Shown: positions 17,818 to 26,833, counted from the first letter of the stretch. The stretch is DNA of 64,000 nt from Muribaculaceae bacterium (GCA_023665245.1 JAMPEH010000003.1:1-64000); one strand, 5' to 3'. Translations and numbers: made by a program. Notes: generated by a model from the letters alone, not told the origin.

Positions 17818-19260
17818 TTAACTCTTGCCTAATTTTTTAATGACACCAGACACCAGGTTCTGTGGTGTATCCCAAGCCTTTTTACCCAGGTCCCGAACCC
17901 AGCCACCAAAGTCAAATTCCTCACTGCCGGTACCGGCCAGTAATTTATCAACCTTGGGTGCGATAATGTAATAATACAGAAAGAATATCCCAATCATTAC
18001 CATGATAAAATCCCATCCATCATCCATAAAATCAAATGCACCTGGATATTGTGCCTCGATTTCGGAACGGGCGGTGATAAAGCAATCTGCAAAAACACCA
18101 CTGTCCAATTCGCCATCAATCAGGGATACGACCTCACAATCATTAAAGGCCTGCATAACAGATAGACTTTGTGCATCCATGTTTGCATCATCACGTCCCA
18201 ACAATGGTGGTAAAATCGAACTGTACCCATCAACAGGGCCTGGGAAAAACTGGTCTGCGGCAAATGATACACATGCGAACATTATTAATATTTTCAGTGT
18301 GATTGATATAACCTTGACCGCAGATGATACCACCATTTTTATCGCCTTGTCGGTCAGGCCCTTGGCCCGGCCCCAGACAGGTTCGTATGCCGCCGCCGCC
18401 AAGAATATTGGTAAAAATATTATCAAGAATATCAGTTTAAACAGTACGGACAGCACCTGAAAAAATAAATCAAAACCGATTATCAAGAATAACAGTACCA
18501 GTCCCAATCCTGCAACCCATGTAAATGCCCCCCCCCCCAGCCCCAGCCACGAATAATTCATCAACGCAAAGCCGCCTGCGGCGCCCGCCAGCATAACGCT
18601 GTTTAAATTACCCATAACACACATCAATGGTTTCATAACCGGATTTAATATATCGTCTGAATTATTCTGCAACGCCGCCGGATAACACGTTGCGGCATCA
18701 GACACCCCGGTTGCACCCATTGCCAGTTGCGTACCAACAAACATAACCGGTGTTATTGTTATATTTGTCACCGTCTTTAATGCGGTGGTGCCCCCCATCC
18801 CCAGTGCCCCCATCAGGACACCAACGATAATGATACGTGCGCCTTGACGCCAAATTTTGTCAAACCATCCTTTTAATGCCAGATTTTTTGCCGCCGTATC
18901 CAGTTTGCCTGTGGCCCGCATCGCATCAAATAAATATTGGGCGGTATAAATGAATACAAATACCCCAAAACCGATTGCCATAACAATCCACAGGTTTTGA
19001 ACCAATATGTCCCAAAACATTTCTGTTGCGCGACCAATAACAGAAAACATATCCGCAACATATCCGCATAAAAAGCACCCGTTTGCGGTTGCGATATCAC
19101 CACCTTGGACACCGATGGCCTCTAAAAATCGGGATGTGCTGGAATATGTCAATGACGCCCCACCAATTGATGATGACAAATACCAAATACCAATCCCCAG
19201 TGCCGCGCCACCCATGGCCCAGCGCACCAACATCATAATCAGTTTTATTTTCCACGTCAT
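17818..19260 (-). CDS. VirB6/TrbL-like polytopic membrane protein 2, with G11 tract
   Basis: 480 residues with many membrane segments (IWYLSSSIG, LWIVMAIGFGVFVFIYTAQYL, FDLFFQVLSVLFKLIFLIIFLPIFLA, WDFIMVMIGIFFLYYYII). It has a periplasmic cysteine-containing loop and the LPIFLA loop followed by a hydrophilic stretch and VSSAVKVISITLK, like VirB6. The coding strand has eleven consecutive G at 18528-18538 (WLGLGGGAFTW). Slippage there would shift the frame. It overlaps gene 3 by 4 nt and is 4 nt from gene 1. Confidence 0.7.
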   Translation of the reverse strand: MTWKIKLIMMLVRWAMGGAALGIGIWYLSSSIGGASLTYSSTSRFLEAIGVQGGDIATANGCFLCGYVADMFSVIGRATEMFWDILVQNLWIVMAIGFGVFVFIYTAQYLFDAMRATGKLDTAAKNLALKGWFDKIWRQGARIIIVGVLMGALGMGGTTALKTVTNITITPVMFVGTQLAMGATGVSDAATCYPAALQNNSDDILNPVMKPLMCVMGNLNSVMLAGAAGGFALMNYSWLGLGGGAFTWVAGLGLVLLFLIIGFDLFFQVLSVLFKLIFLIIFLPIFLAAAAYEPVWGRAKGLTDKAIKMVVSSAVKVISITLKILIMFACVSFAADQFFPGPVDGYSSILPPLLGRDDANMDAQSLSVMQAFNDCEVVSLIDGELDSGVFADCFITARSEIEAQYPGAFDFMDDGWDFIMVMIGIFFLYYYIIAPKVDKLLAGTGSEEFDFGGWVRDLGKKAWDTPQNLVSGVIKKLGKS

Positions 19261-20474
19261 GGCGTTGTTCCCCCACCGCTGGCGCTGCCAGATGATTTAC
19301 CCAGCACAACATTTTTAATCGCCGTGCCAGCCTGGCTTAACTGTGATTTGACATAACTGGTGGCCTGGGTGGCGACATTCTCGCTTAACCCCTTTTCTTC
19401 GGCGACATCGAATGTTTGCAGAACTTTCTTTGTCACCTCTGGTATGCGGCCATAGATATAATTCAGTACATACACCAGAACAACACATCCGGCGATGGTT
19501 TGGTTTGCGATATTGTCGGCAGTCAGGTCTGCCTCAAAAATTTCACCGGAATTTATCATATTAACAATATCGGTTGATGTTGTGCCTGCATCTGCAAAGA
19601 AATTGGCAAGAACAATCATAATCACCGTGTATGTAATAACCGCCGCTGCCAATGTGATGATGGCATTTATCAAACTCTTTATCTGTTTGGCACCAATCCC
19701 AGACCCCAGCCCCGATATCCAACCTGGTGCATCCGTACCTTTGAACGCCATCAGCATTAATCCAATCGGAAAGAAAAATGCAAAAAACGTCATTGCAACA
19801 ATGATGTCTGCAAAATAAAAACAGAAATTAATAAATAATTTGAAAAAATAATAGAATAAATATATCCCGATAAACAGCACTAATATATGTTTTAGCAAAG
19901 AACCAACACCACGAAATGCGGCCCAACTAAATGCCGTGTCCATTATCGCAATGCCCAGTTTCATATAGTTTTGAAACTGGGTTATTGTTGTCTTCATCAA
20001 CATGATTATCGTATCACGCAACTGTGGGCGAAAGAATCCGTTATCTGAAATCTGGGCGGGCTGATAATCAACACGTGTGTTGATAGTATCGTTATCTGTG
20101 TGCAACATTGATTGTGTGTAAATCAGTGCAACCTGGGCTGCAGGTTCAAATGTAATTGTTGATACAAAACGCGGCAATGCCACACCCATCCCCAGAAACG
20201 TCAATGTCACCAATGAATTTATCGCCAGTGTCTTTAACGATTTTTGATATGACGCAGGTGACGGACCACCGCGCATGTTTTTCCACACCATGTTCAAGAT
20301 TACAAATGCGAACAGCACACAGAACAAAATCATGCATAGAATAACAAATTTTCCGTATGCCGCCGCACCAGCATCTGAAACAATCTGAAACAGGCGGTCA
20401 AATACCGGACATCCAACACACTGGACGGCACTGTCGACAAAAGAATTCATCATATCTTCCATTATCTGAACCAC
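19257..20474 (-). CDS. VirB6/TrbL-like polytopic membrane protein 3
   Basis: 405 residues, possibly starting at an internal Met (residue 5 or 8). Hydrophobic segments include FVILCMILFCVLFAFVILNM, LVLFIGIYLFYYFFKLFINF, DIIVAMTFFAFFFPIGLMLM and LAAAVITYTVIMIVLANFF. A large region with VDYQPAQISDNG lies between segments. The C terminus is hydrophilic and Ser/Gly-rich. It overlaps both neighbours by a few bases, so the four genes form one translationally coupled operon. Confidence 0.7.
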   Translation of the reverse strand: MVQIMEDMMNSFVDSAVQCVGCPVFDRLFQIVSDAGAAAYGKFVILCMILFCVLFAFVILNMVWKNMRGGPSPASYQKSLKTLAINSLVTLTFLGMGVALPRFVSTITFEPAAQVALIYTQSMLHTDNDTINTRVDYQPAQISDNGFFRPQLRDTIIMLMKTTITQFQNYMKLGIAIMDTAFSWAAFRGVGSLLKHILVLFIGIYLFYYFFKLFINFCFYFADIIVAMTFFAFFFPIGLMLMAFKGTDAPGWISGLGSGIGAKQIKSLINAIITLAAAVITYTVIMIVLANFFADAGTTSTDIVNMINSGEIFEADLTADNIANQTIAGCVVLVYVLNYIYGRIPEVTKKVLQTFDVAEEKGLSENVATQATSYVKSQLSQAGTAIKNVVLGKSSGSASGGGTTP

Positions 20475-21844
20475 CCCGCAATTTTACCGCCAGCCCATTT
20501 TGCGCCACCCCAGGCTTTACCCCCCAGCCATTTCGCACCATTATATGTTGAAACGGCCCCCTTGCCCACAGCCTTGGCGACGTCTGGCGCCTTGTGATAT
20601 GCCTTGACACCCTTGTCCCATGCGGTTTTAGAATCACTCATAACCTGTTTATACAGCCCATCTGATGTGCCCTTGGTATATGAACGCAACTGTTCGCGGG
20701 TTAATTCAAAAATACGCAACATCAAATAGAATGTTAATATCGTCGACAGCCACAATATAGAATGCGAACCAAATCCCATTGCACCCGCGGCGGATGGCAC
20801 ATTGCCGGATGCCGTGCCACCGGCACCAACCATAAACACAGAATTATTCCAATGAAACAGTGCACGTATCACCGCGATATTCACGCATAATATAAACGCG
20901 CATGCAATCATCGTGATAACTATCTTTTTCAATGCGTCAATAATTTCGGCAAACGGTGGCCATAAATCTATCCATTTATCTGGATTTTTGGGTTTTGCCA
21001 CCCACATCAAAACATTAAACGGATACAGCACCAACGCCATGCCAAAGTCAAAAATCGCCTGAATAATCAGCAGCGCCATAAACAAATTGCACGATACAAA
21101 TGTCGACACCAATAATATCCCTGTCACCAGATTCATAATATCTGACGCACCATGCGGTATCAACAAGGCCATTAATCCCAACAGTCCACGTTCTATAAAA
21201 TCAAATCCGCGTTTGATAATCTGATTATTGGCGTGCGATATTTCGGAAACAGGCTGAACCAAGAATTCACATCCACGTGGCGAAATCCATCCCTTGTCAA
21301 TTATGTTTTGCGGGCATTCTATTTTTGGGGCGGCGCCTTGATTTATTGTATCCAGAATTCCATGTGTATATATCGCGCCAAATTCTAAAAACGGATTTAC
21401 CAGCCACTGTGTGACAAAGATCGGTCGCACCTGTAATAAAAATGCAGCGGCAATAACAGCGCGAACCATGGGCTTTAATATATTCATCGACATCTTCATT
21501 CCGTCGATATTGCCGTCTGCTAATTCACCACCACCTGAAAAACCAAAGAAAGAAACCCACATCTTTGGAAAATACATCTTTACCAAATACAATGCGACCG
21601 ATACAGCAACAAATCCCCACACCAGCAAATAAATTATCCCGGTGCCATTACCGACAAAGAAATCATATCCGCCGGTAGCAACCGTCATCAATGCATCCAA
21701 CACCATCGGAATAAATGGCGCCAGATTCAGTGAATCAACAATATTTGCGTTTGCCACATTTGGCACAACACATAACACCACCCCCATGACAACGGGCGCC
21801 ATGCGAAAAACATGATGCAAAATCTTGTGCAGCAAACCAGACAT
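20462..21844 (-). CDS. VirB6/TrbL-like polytopic membrane protein 4 (first of operon)
   Basis: 460 residues. The N terminus has a signal-like hydrophobic segment, followed by helices such as GIIYLLVWGFVAVSVALYLVK, a conserved-looking VLYPFNVLMWVAKPKNPDKW loop and KKIVITMIACAFILCVNIAVI. The loop after the central helices matches the position of the LPF...W loop in the other paralogues. The C-terminal 60 residues are repeat-like and Lys/Gly/Trp-rich (GKGAVSTYNGAKWLGGKAWG), unusual for VirB6. It starts 66 nt from the divergent fifth paralogue. Confidence 0.7.
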   Translation of the reverse strand: MSGLLHKILHHVFRMAPVVMGVVLCVVPNVANANIVDSLNLAPFIPMVLDALMTVATGGYDFFVGNGTGIIYLLVWGFVAVSVALYLVKMYFPKMWVSFFGFSGGGELADGNIDGMKMSMNILKPMVRAVIAAAFLLQVRPIFVTQWLVNPFLEFGAIYTHGILDTINQGAAPKIECPQNIIDKGWISPRGCEFLVQPVSEISHANNQIIKRGFDFIERGLLGLMALLIPHGASDIMNLVTGILLVSTFVSCNLFMALLIIQAIFDFGMALVLYPFNVLMWVAKPKNPDKWIDLWPPFAEIIDALKKIVITMIACAFILCVNIAVIRALFHWNNSVFMVGAGGTASGNVPSAAGAMGFGSHSILWLSTILTFYLMLRIFELTREQLRSYTKGTSDGLYKQVMSDSKTAWDKGVKAYHKAPDVAKAVGKGAVSTYNGAKWLGGKAWGGAKWAGGKIAGWFR

Positions 21845-21894
21845 TTCAGATATATAATTATTTTTTCAATTATATCACATTTAGGACAATTTAT

Positions 21895-21902
21895 GATATA
21901 AT
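21895..21902 (+). promoter_or_regulatory. extended -10 box for a leaderless VirB6-like mRNA
   Basis: TGATATAAT ends at 21902, and the ATG of the fifth VirB6-like gene is at 21911, leaving 8 nt without room for a ribosome-binding site. No clear -35 box is seen. Confidence 0.65.
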
Positions 21903-21910
21903 TAAAATCA

Positions 21911-23206
21911 ATGAGTTGGATAAAAAAATTTTGGATTATATTTCTGTCTTTCCTGCCGTTTGGGGCGGGCGCAATTGCACCATTTGTTGTTGGCGGGATT
22001 GCAGGTCTGGGGGTGATTGCCGGTTTTTCCATATACCGCACGGCGGCGCCTGTCAATATGGCGGACGCGATGAAGTTTTTTTCAACATGCTGGACATGCC
22101 AAATGTTTTCCGATGTGATGCAGGCAATGTCAAATCTGCTGCCACCGGTATATAAATCAATCGGGCATGTAATCGTGCCAATGGCACTGGCATCGACGGC
22201 AATTTGGTTTGGCTGGAAAATAATTTCTGGGTTTATTGATGAAAAAATCGCCAACGCATGGGATATAACAGGAACATTTGGCACACATATGGTAAAACTG
22301 GCGCTGGTGTCGACATTATTGCTGATGCCGTTGCCGCGCATGATGACAACAATTGCGATTGAACCAATATTCAGTGTAGGACTGTCTGTAAATCGCATGG
22401 TTGCAAATTTGAACAAATCAGACACATTTGACCAATGTGTAATTGCAACCGCACTGGCCGACCCGGCGGCTGCCGATCAAAATGCCGCATCATATGGTGC
22501 GTATTCACCACGACTGCGCCATAATCTGGCATGCGAATTGGCATCTGTACATCAGATGACCGCAATCGGATTGACCATGGGATGGACAATGCTGAACATG
22601 TCTTTCAACAGCGAATATATGCATAAAATTATGTGGGGCGTGCCGATATTCCCAAATGTTCCAATGTTCTTTGGGGGATTGGCGATAATAGTATTGTTCT
22701 TTTTTGCATTATTGCCGGTACCATTGTATTTCTTGGAAATATTTATAAAATTGTCGATGGATTTGGTTATGCTGCCACTGATGTTGCTGTCGTGGTTATT
22801 TACCGGGTGGCCGATATTCCCCCAGGGCGGTAAAAATATAAAAACAATTATTGATGATGTTGTGTCTGGAACCCTGGGGATTGCGATGACAGGCATATTC
22901 GTCACATTTGCAATCATGTTCTTGAACGCGGTATTTGGCAACTGGCACGGCGCAAACGCATTACAGGCCGCATTAGAAGCAAACGATTCGACGATTCTGT
23001 TGGATGGCCTGCTGATGAACAATGACAGCCTGGTGACTGTAATCCTGATGGGTATATTCATTGCGATGTTTATGACCATGATTCCGGCCCTGTCCAAGAC
23101 TTTGTTTAACGTCAACATATCCCAAGATTTCTATAACACGGCAAAAAAGAACGTGAATAATGTCTGGCAAAACGCTAAAAAACTGAACAAGTATCTAGGA
23201 AAATAA
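21911..23206 (+). CDS. VirB6/TrbL-like polytopic membrane protein 5 (divergent)
   Basis: 431 residues, divergent from the other four. The hydrophobic segments include FVVGGIAGLGVIAGFSI, VIVPMALASTAIWFGWKIISG, FGGLAIIVLFFFALLPVPLYFLEIFI and LGIAMTGIFVTFAIMFLNAVF. The central MLPLMLLSWLFTGWPIFPQGGKN loop corresponds to the PFNVLMWVAKPKNPDKW loop of paralogue 4. Two cysteines sit in CWTCQMF. It is probably the same class of T4SS-like inner-membrane protein. The ATG lies 8 nt after a -10 box. Confidence 0.7.
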   Translation: MSWIKKFWIIFLSFLPFGAGAIAPFVVGGIAGLGVIAGFSIYRTAAPVNMADAMKFFSTCWTCQMFSDVMQAMSNLLPPVYKSIGHVIVPMALASTAIWFGWKIISGFIDEKIANAWDITGTFGTHMVKLALVSTLLLMPLPRMMTTIAIEPIFSVGLSVNRMVANLNKSDTFDQCVIATALADPAAADQNAASYGAYSPRLRHNLACELASVHQMTAIGLTMGWTMLNMSFNSEYMHKIMWGVPIFPNVPMFFGGLAIIVLFFFALLPVPLYFLEIFIKLSMDLVMLPLMLLSWLFTGWPIFPQGGKNIKTIIDDVVSGTLGIAMTGIFVTFAIMFLNAVFGNWHGANALQAALEANDSTILLDGLLMNNDSLVTVILMGIFIAMFMTMIPALSKTLFNVNISQDFYNTAKKNVNNVWQNAKKLNKYLGK

Positions 23207-23258
23207 AAAATCAAGCACTTTATTTAACATGGGCCCCTTTTTTATACATTCCGAATCT

Positions 23259-23266
23259 GATATAAT
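23259..23266 (+). promoter_or_regulatory. extended -10 box for the leaderless gene at 23275
   Basis: TGATATAAT ends at 23266 and the ATG is at 23275, 8 nt later, with no ribosome-binding site. Confidence 0.65.
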
Positions 23267-23274
23267 TCTTATCA

Positions 23275-23787
23275 ATGAAACAGTTTCCGATTCTTTACTG
23301 GCCGCGTCAAACCAAGGGTGATTCTGATTACCAATTGGCACGCAAGGTTATAAACAATACCGCGGGTATAATGCCGGACGTTATAACAGATGACATTGAC
23401 CTGCCGGCGTTTATGTCGGCACACCCAGACGCAACCGTATATTATCCGGTATTCTGTGAATCAACCGGATGGTGGGGCGAATTATTGGGTGGTGGCGCGG
23501 TCGTCACTGATAAAATAATAATATCACCTGAATGCCAATTAATGGTTATAAAATCCGATGACAGCGCGGCACATCATCGTGGCGGGCACCAGTTATTGGC
23601 GGCAGAAATCTATCCAACCAGTGGATTTTTCAAAAAGATGAATTCAAACATCGCGACCGTGGCGGATATGCTGGCCACAGATGCAGGAACGATATTGGCA
23701 CTGTTTTCAGGCAAGAATCAGTCGCAGTTTATAAACATACTCGAATCGACCGGCAATTCATATCTTGGATGTATTGGCCGGTATTAA
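23275..23787 (+). CDS. hypothetical protein
   Basis: 170 residues beginning MKQFPILYWPRQTKGDSDYQ, without signal peptide. Hydrophobic patches alternate with polar ones; WWGELLGGGAVVTDKIIISP stands out. No motif allows a function to be named. It follows the fifth VirB6-like gene but has its own near-ATG -10 box, so it may be expressed separately. Confidence 0.65.
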   Translation: MKQFPILYWPRQTKGDSDYQLARKVINNTAGIMPDVITDDIDLPAFMSAHPDATVYYPVFCESTGWWGELLGGGAVVTDKIIISPECQLMVIKSDDSAAHHRGGHQLLAAEIYPTSGFFKKMNSNIATVADMLATDAGTILALFSGKNQSQFINILESTGNSYLGCIGRY

Positions 23788-23861
23788 TATGTTAATACTG
23801 CTTGCAAATTGCAAAATACCGTGTATAATTGCGGGGCTAAAATAATTAAAAGGGTTATGCT

Positions 23862-24074
23862 ATGAAAAAAGGAATCCATCCTGAATATCATGAAATCAAC
23901 GTCACAATGACAGACGGCAAGACTGTAAAAATGTACTCTTCCGTTAAAAAAGACTTGGTTTTGTCTACTGATAATTTGAACCACTCGGCATGGACTGGTC
24001 AGCGCAGCAACGCCGGTGACAAGGGTCAACGTGCCGCAGAATTTAAGTCTAAATTTGCAGGCTTTAATTTCTAA
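23862..24074 (+). CDS. rpmE: 50S ribosomal protein L31
   Basis: 70 residues. MKKGIHPEYHEINVTMTDGK at the N terminus and HSAWTGQR...RAAEFKSKFAGF at the C terminus match the alphaproteobacterial L31 type, which lacks the zinc-binding cysteines. AAAGGGTT precedes the ATG. A phosphatase-like gene follows 35 nt later. Confidence 0.95.
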   Translation: MKKGIHPEYHEINVTMTDGKTVKMYSSVKKDLVLSTDNLNHSAWTGQRSNAGDKGQRAAEFKSKFAGFNF

Positions 24075-24109
24075 TATTTCTGTACAATCGTTGGGACGGG
24101 GGTGCGCAC

Positions 24110-24817
24110 ATGGTGGAAATGCTGATTAAGGGTTCAACCGAATTAAACAAAATGTTTGTCGCATTGCAACGCACGGCGTCTGGTCTGCGTCGCGACTTTG
24201 GCGAGGTTGAAAACCTGCAACAATCACTGCGTGGTGCACGTGACTTTGTAAACAAGGCCGCCCAACGTATCGAAGAAAGCATTTTAAACGATTTGCTGTT
24301 GGTGCGCCCTAATGCGGGTCTGCTGACACCAAACATGACACGCGATGGCGACGGCCATGATGAATTTGTACTGGCACTGTCGGGTGCGGCAAATTTTGTG
24401 CGTGGCAATCCACATTTTGCAATATCGCTGGCAATGCGCCATTTTGGTGAAACGCAAATCGCACTGGTTTATTCGCCAATTGACGAAAGATTGTATTATG
24501 CCGAAGCGGGCGCCGGCGCATTTGCATATTCTGCATATCATTCGGCAAAACTGCGCGTATCGAATTTATCGGAACCGGCCGATTTGACAGTTGCATATAA
24601 TACATCTGACAACCGCAAGACAATTGGCGACGCACGTCGCACGGGGTGCCCAGCCTTGGATTTGGCATGGGTTGCGGCTGGTAAATTTGACGGATTCGTA
24701 TCCGACGCATTGGATTATGCTGAAATTGCCGCTGGTGACTTAATCGTTCGCGAATCGGGCGGAAAAATCGAAATGATGGCCGACCTGGTTGCAACCAACG
24801 GAAAAATCGAATTATAA
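24110..24817 (+). CDS. inositol-monophosphatase-like protein with lost metal site (SuhB-like pseudoenzyme)
   Basis: 235 residues. The fold markers are present: DEFVLALSGAANFVRGNPHF aligns with the IMPase DPIDGTTNFvrG motif, and DYAEIAAGDLIVRESGGKIE with WDxAAGxLIveEAGG. However the two metal-binding Asp of DPIDGT are replaced (L88 and S91), the Glu of the GEE motif is not found, and the C-terminal Asp is Glu. It is therefore unlikely to be an active phosphatase. E. coli SuhB has a non-enzymatic role in rRNA transcription antitermination; linkage to rpmE fits such a role, but that is inference. Confidence 0.82.
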   Translation: MVEMLIKGSTELNKMFVALQRTASGLRRDFGEVENLQQSLRGARDFVNKAAQRIEESILNDLLLVRPNAGLLTPNMTRDGDGHDEFVLALSGAANFVRGNPHFAISLAMRHFGETQIALVYSPIDERLYYAEAGAGAFAYSAYHSAKLRVSNLSEPADLTVAYNTSDNRKTIGDARRTGCPALDLAWVAAGKFDGFVSDALDYAEIAAGDLIVRESGGKIEMMADLVATNGKIEL

Positions 24818-24818
24818 A

Positions 24819-24842
24819 AACGCCCCGTCGGGGCGTTTTTTT
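24819..24842 (+). terminator. terminator after the IMPase-like gene
   Basis: ACGCCCCGTCGGGGCGT (24820-24836) followed by a T run, a few bases beyond the stop codon. Confidence 0.9.
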
Positions 24843-24921
24843 CAATGAACAGATAACAATGTACAAATAACAATTAAGGTTTATCTGCACCAGGGTGACG
24901 AATTTTGGTGCTATCGTTCCC

Positions 24922-25533
24922 TTATTCCCTGTAATAACATTTATCATATACATATTTAAATGTCCCGGTTTCGTCAGTACCAGATAATGGTTCAGAACGT
25001 GGAATATAACATGTTGTAATGCCTTCGTTTCCCTTGTCATAATCAACAACGCCTTTGCCGGGGCAAGGGTGGCACCCGTTAAAGTCGACACCTATGTAAT
25101 AACGATCCATGCATTCATAAACTTTTTCATTTTCATGATGGCACTTGCCACCGCATTTTGGACATACCAAATCATAGTCGCATAATGTGGCTTTTTCATC
25201 ATCACAATCTTCGGAATCAATCACACTCTTAACTGTATTGCCATAACAGTCCCAATCAAAGCATGTGTCGTTATCCAAATCGTACATATAGCAAAAAGCA
25301 ATACATTGGTTGCGCTGTTGTTTACACTTGGCTTTTGTACTGTCGGACGCTTGTAAGTTATCACAGTCCCACAAGTGCGCGTCCAGACTGTCTGTTTCGC
25401 TGTCATAGTATTCAATACAGCAATATCCCGATGGTACATCTATTCTATCGTCACATGTGCCAGGATTGTTGCGATATGCGTATGCGCCCATTGGGGCGAT
25501 TCCCAACATTAATATCAAAGTTAATTTTTTCAT
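24922..25533 (-). CDS. cysteine-rich secreted protein, divergent member of the module family
   Basis: 203 residues. Signal peptide MKKLTLILMLGIAPMGAYA. More than twenty cysteines, with a CPKCGGKCHH cluster near residue 125. The C-terminal part (NGCHPCPGKGVVDYDKG, ITTCYIP, ETGTFKYVYDKCYY) follows the pattern of the modules at 8314 and 38842. It is expected to be disulphide-bonded outside the cytoplasm. AAGGGA lies upstream of the ATG. Leader copy E lies directly upstream. Confidence 0.8.
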   Translation of the reverse strand: MKKLTLILMLGIAPMGAYAYRNNPGTCDDRIDVPSGYCCIEYYDSETDSLDAHLWDCDNLQASDSTKAKCKQQRNQCIAFCYMYDLDNDTCFDWDCYGNTVKSVIDSEDCDDEKATLCDYDLVCPKCGGKCHHENEKVYECMDRYYIGVDFNGCHPCPGKGVVDYDKGNEGITTCYIPRSEPLSGTDETGTFKYVYDKCYYRE

Positions 25534-25565
25534 TTTCTATTTTCCCTTGTGTTGTTTTGTGTTAA

Positions 25566-25807
25566 ACAAAAACCACCAAAAAAAATTCAGTGGTCGGGAA
25601 GTTAGAAAAATCATAAAACAGAATGATCCCGTCGGCTTTTGGGAATGATGATTCCCTGTTGTATAACGGACGGCTTCCCGACTAAAATAGTTCGGGAAAA
25701 CACGACGGCAAATGCCGTACATTACGGATTTCGACGTTTTAACGCCGCTGTTTTATGGGATTTTCTAAGTCCCGAATCCACATCCCTGTGGATTCAAGTT
25801 AAGTATA
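25566..25807 (-). promoter_or_regulatory. structured leader RNA, copy E (divergent form)
   Basis: Read on the minus strand: -10 TATACT (25802-25807), hairpin TGAATCCAC/GTGGATTC (25773-25796), then GGGACTTAGAAAATCCC (25757-25773). Segment 1 (TTCCCGAA, 25691-25698) can pair with segment 2 (GTCGGGAAG, 25674-25682), and segment 2 can pair with segment 3 (CTTCCCGAC, 25593-25601). A terminator-like CCAC/GTGG hairpin with five T lies at 25569-25593. The GAATATATTGAATAAG core is replaced by a longer insert with extra hairpins. The order of elements is the same as in copies A to D. Confidence 0.65.
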
Positions 25808-25849
25808 ATTCAGGTACCACCTAAAAACAAGGGAATAAAAGAATTATGC

Positions 25850-26040
25850 CGTCGCGATAACCTGCGGTGCAGTGAATGCTGGTCGGCACCGGAATGACGT
25901 GATTACACACATAATATTGAATAACACAAAGCCCCCAGTCAAGCAAAAACCTGACACCCCCACAAAAAGCGGTGCAATCGAACGCACAGATATCAATTCT
26001 TGCACTAATTGTCACCCCTGCGACGGCAGGGGGGGGCTAA
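25850..26040. repeat. REP-like palindromes in a long gap
   Basis: The gap from 25808 to 26202 has no convincing gene. It holds a degenerate TGCTGGTCGGCACCGGAATGACG element near 25876-25900 and a GTCACCCCTGCGACGGCAGGGG element near 26010-26033 ending in eight G. Bases 26041-26200 are AT-rich and I see nothing in them. Confidence 0.6.
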
Positions 26041-26202
26041 GAAAGTTGTGTGTATTATCTTAATATTATAATAATAAGTTTTATAGACCCTATTCCTGTT
26101 CTTTGAAAAACGATTATCAATCATTTTTCAAATTCAGTGCAAAAAAAAATGGCATTAACAATCATCTATGTATAATATAAAATTTTTATTATACTATCTA
26201 TC

Positions 26203-26227
26203 AAAAAACCGCCCCGTGGGGCGGCTT
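26203..26227 (-). terminator. terminator of rplU-rpmA
   Basis: The minus strand reads GCCGCCCCACGGGGCGGTTTTTT, a GC hairpin with T run directly beyond the rpmA stop. Confidence 0.9.
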
Positions 26228-26231
26228 TTAA

Positions 26232-26492
26232 TTATTCGGCATCTGGGATAACAGAAACTGTCTTTCTGTCGCCCAAGCCCTTTTTAAATTTCACAACGCC
26301 TGCGATTTTCGCAAAGATTGTGTGGTCTTTGCCCATACCAACATTTAAACCCGGGTGCACAGATGTGCCACGCTGGCGAATAATGATGTTGCCTGGGATA
26401 ACACGGCTGCCACCGGATTTTTTAACACCCAACCGGCGTCCGGCAGAATCGCGTCCGTTTGTTGATGCGGAACCCGCTTTCTTATGTGCCAT
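26232..26492 (-). CDS. rpmA: 50S ribosomal protein L27
   Basis: 86 residues. [20 protein letters not shown], then [20 protein letters not shown] and [20 protein letters not shown], match L27 throughout. The N-terminal MAHKKA start means no cleaved leader of the Firmicute type. It lies 41 nt behind rplU on the same strand. Confidence 0.98.
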   Translation of the reverse strand: MAHKKAGSASTNGRDSAGRRLGVKKSGGSRVIPGNIIIRQRGTSVHPGLNVGMGKDHTIFAKIAGVVKFKKGLGDRKTVSVIPDAE

Positions 26493-26533
26493 AATTTATA
26501 CTCCTTGGTTAAAGGTATCTGCGATGACGCAAA

Positions 26534-26833
26534 TTATCCCTTGATATCCGTAATTTTCAGAACAGTAATGTACTGACGATGGCCCTTGGTACGGCGATAA
26601 TTCTGGCGACGTTTTTTCTTGAACACCAAAATTTTGTCTGCGCGTTTCTGTTCGATGACTTCGGCAACAACCTTGGCACCGTCAACGTATGGTGCGCCAA
26701 CCTTGTCCCCAACCATTAAAACCTGGTCGAATTCAACCGCACCGTCGGCGTTCAGTTTTTCAACCTTGATAATATCGCCGTTTTGCACACGGTATTGTTT
26801 TCCACCGGTTTGAAAGATTGCAAAATTGCTCAT
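26534..26833 (-). CDS. rplU: 50S ribosomal protein L21
   Basis: 99 residues. [20 protein letters not shown] opens the protein and [18 protein letters not shown] gives the L21 signature at the C terminus. It is the first gene of the usual rplU-rpmA operon. obgE, which often follows, is not here. Confidence 0.98.
   Translation of the reverse strand: MSNFAIFQTGGKQYRVQNGDIIKVEKLNADGAVEFDQVLMVGDKVGAPYVDGAKVVAEVIEQKRADKILVFKKKRRQNYRRTKGHRQYITVLKITDIKG

Noticed and set aside
25810..25830. AGGTGGTACC (minus strand) near leader copy E resembles the T-box antiterminator sequence
   Set aside because: It lies upstream of the -10 box, no specifier stem is present, the downstream gene is not amino-acid related, and T-boxes are essentially absent from alphaproteobacteria.
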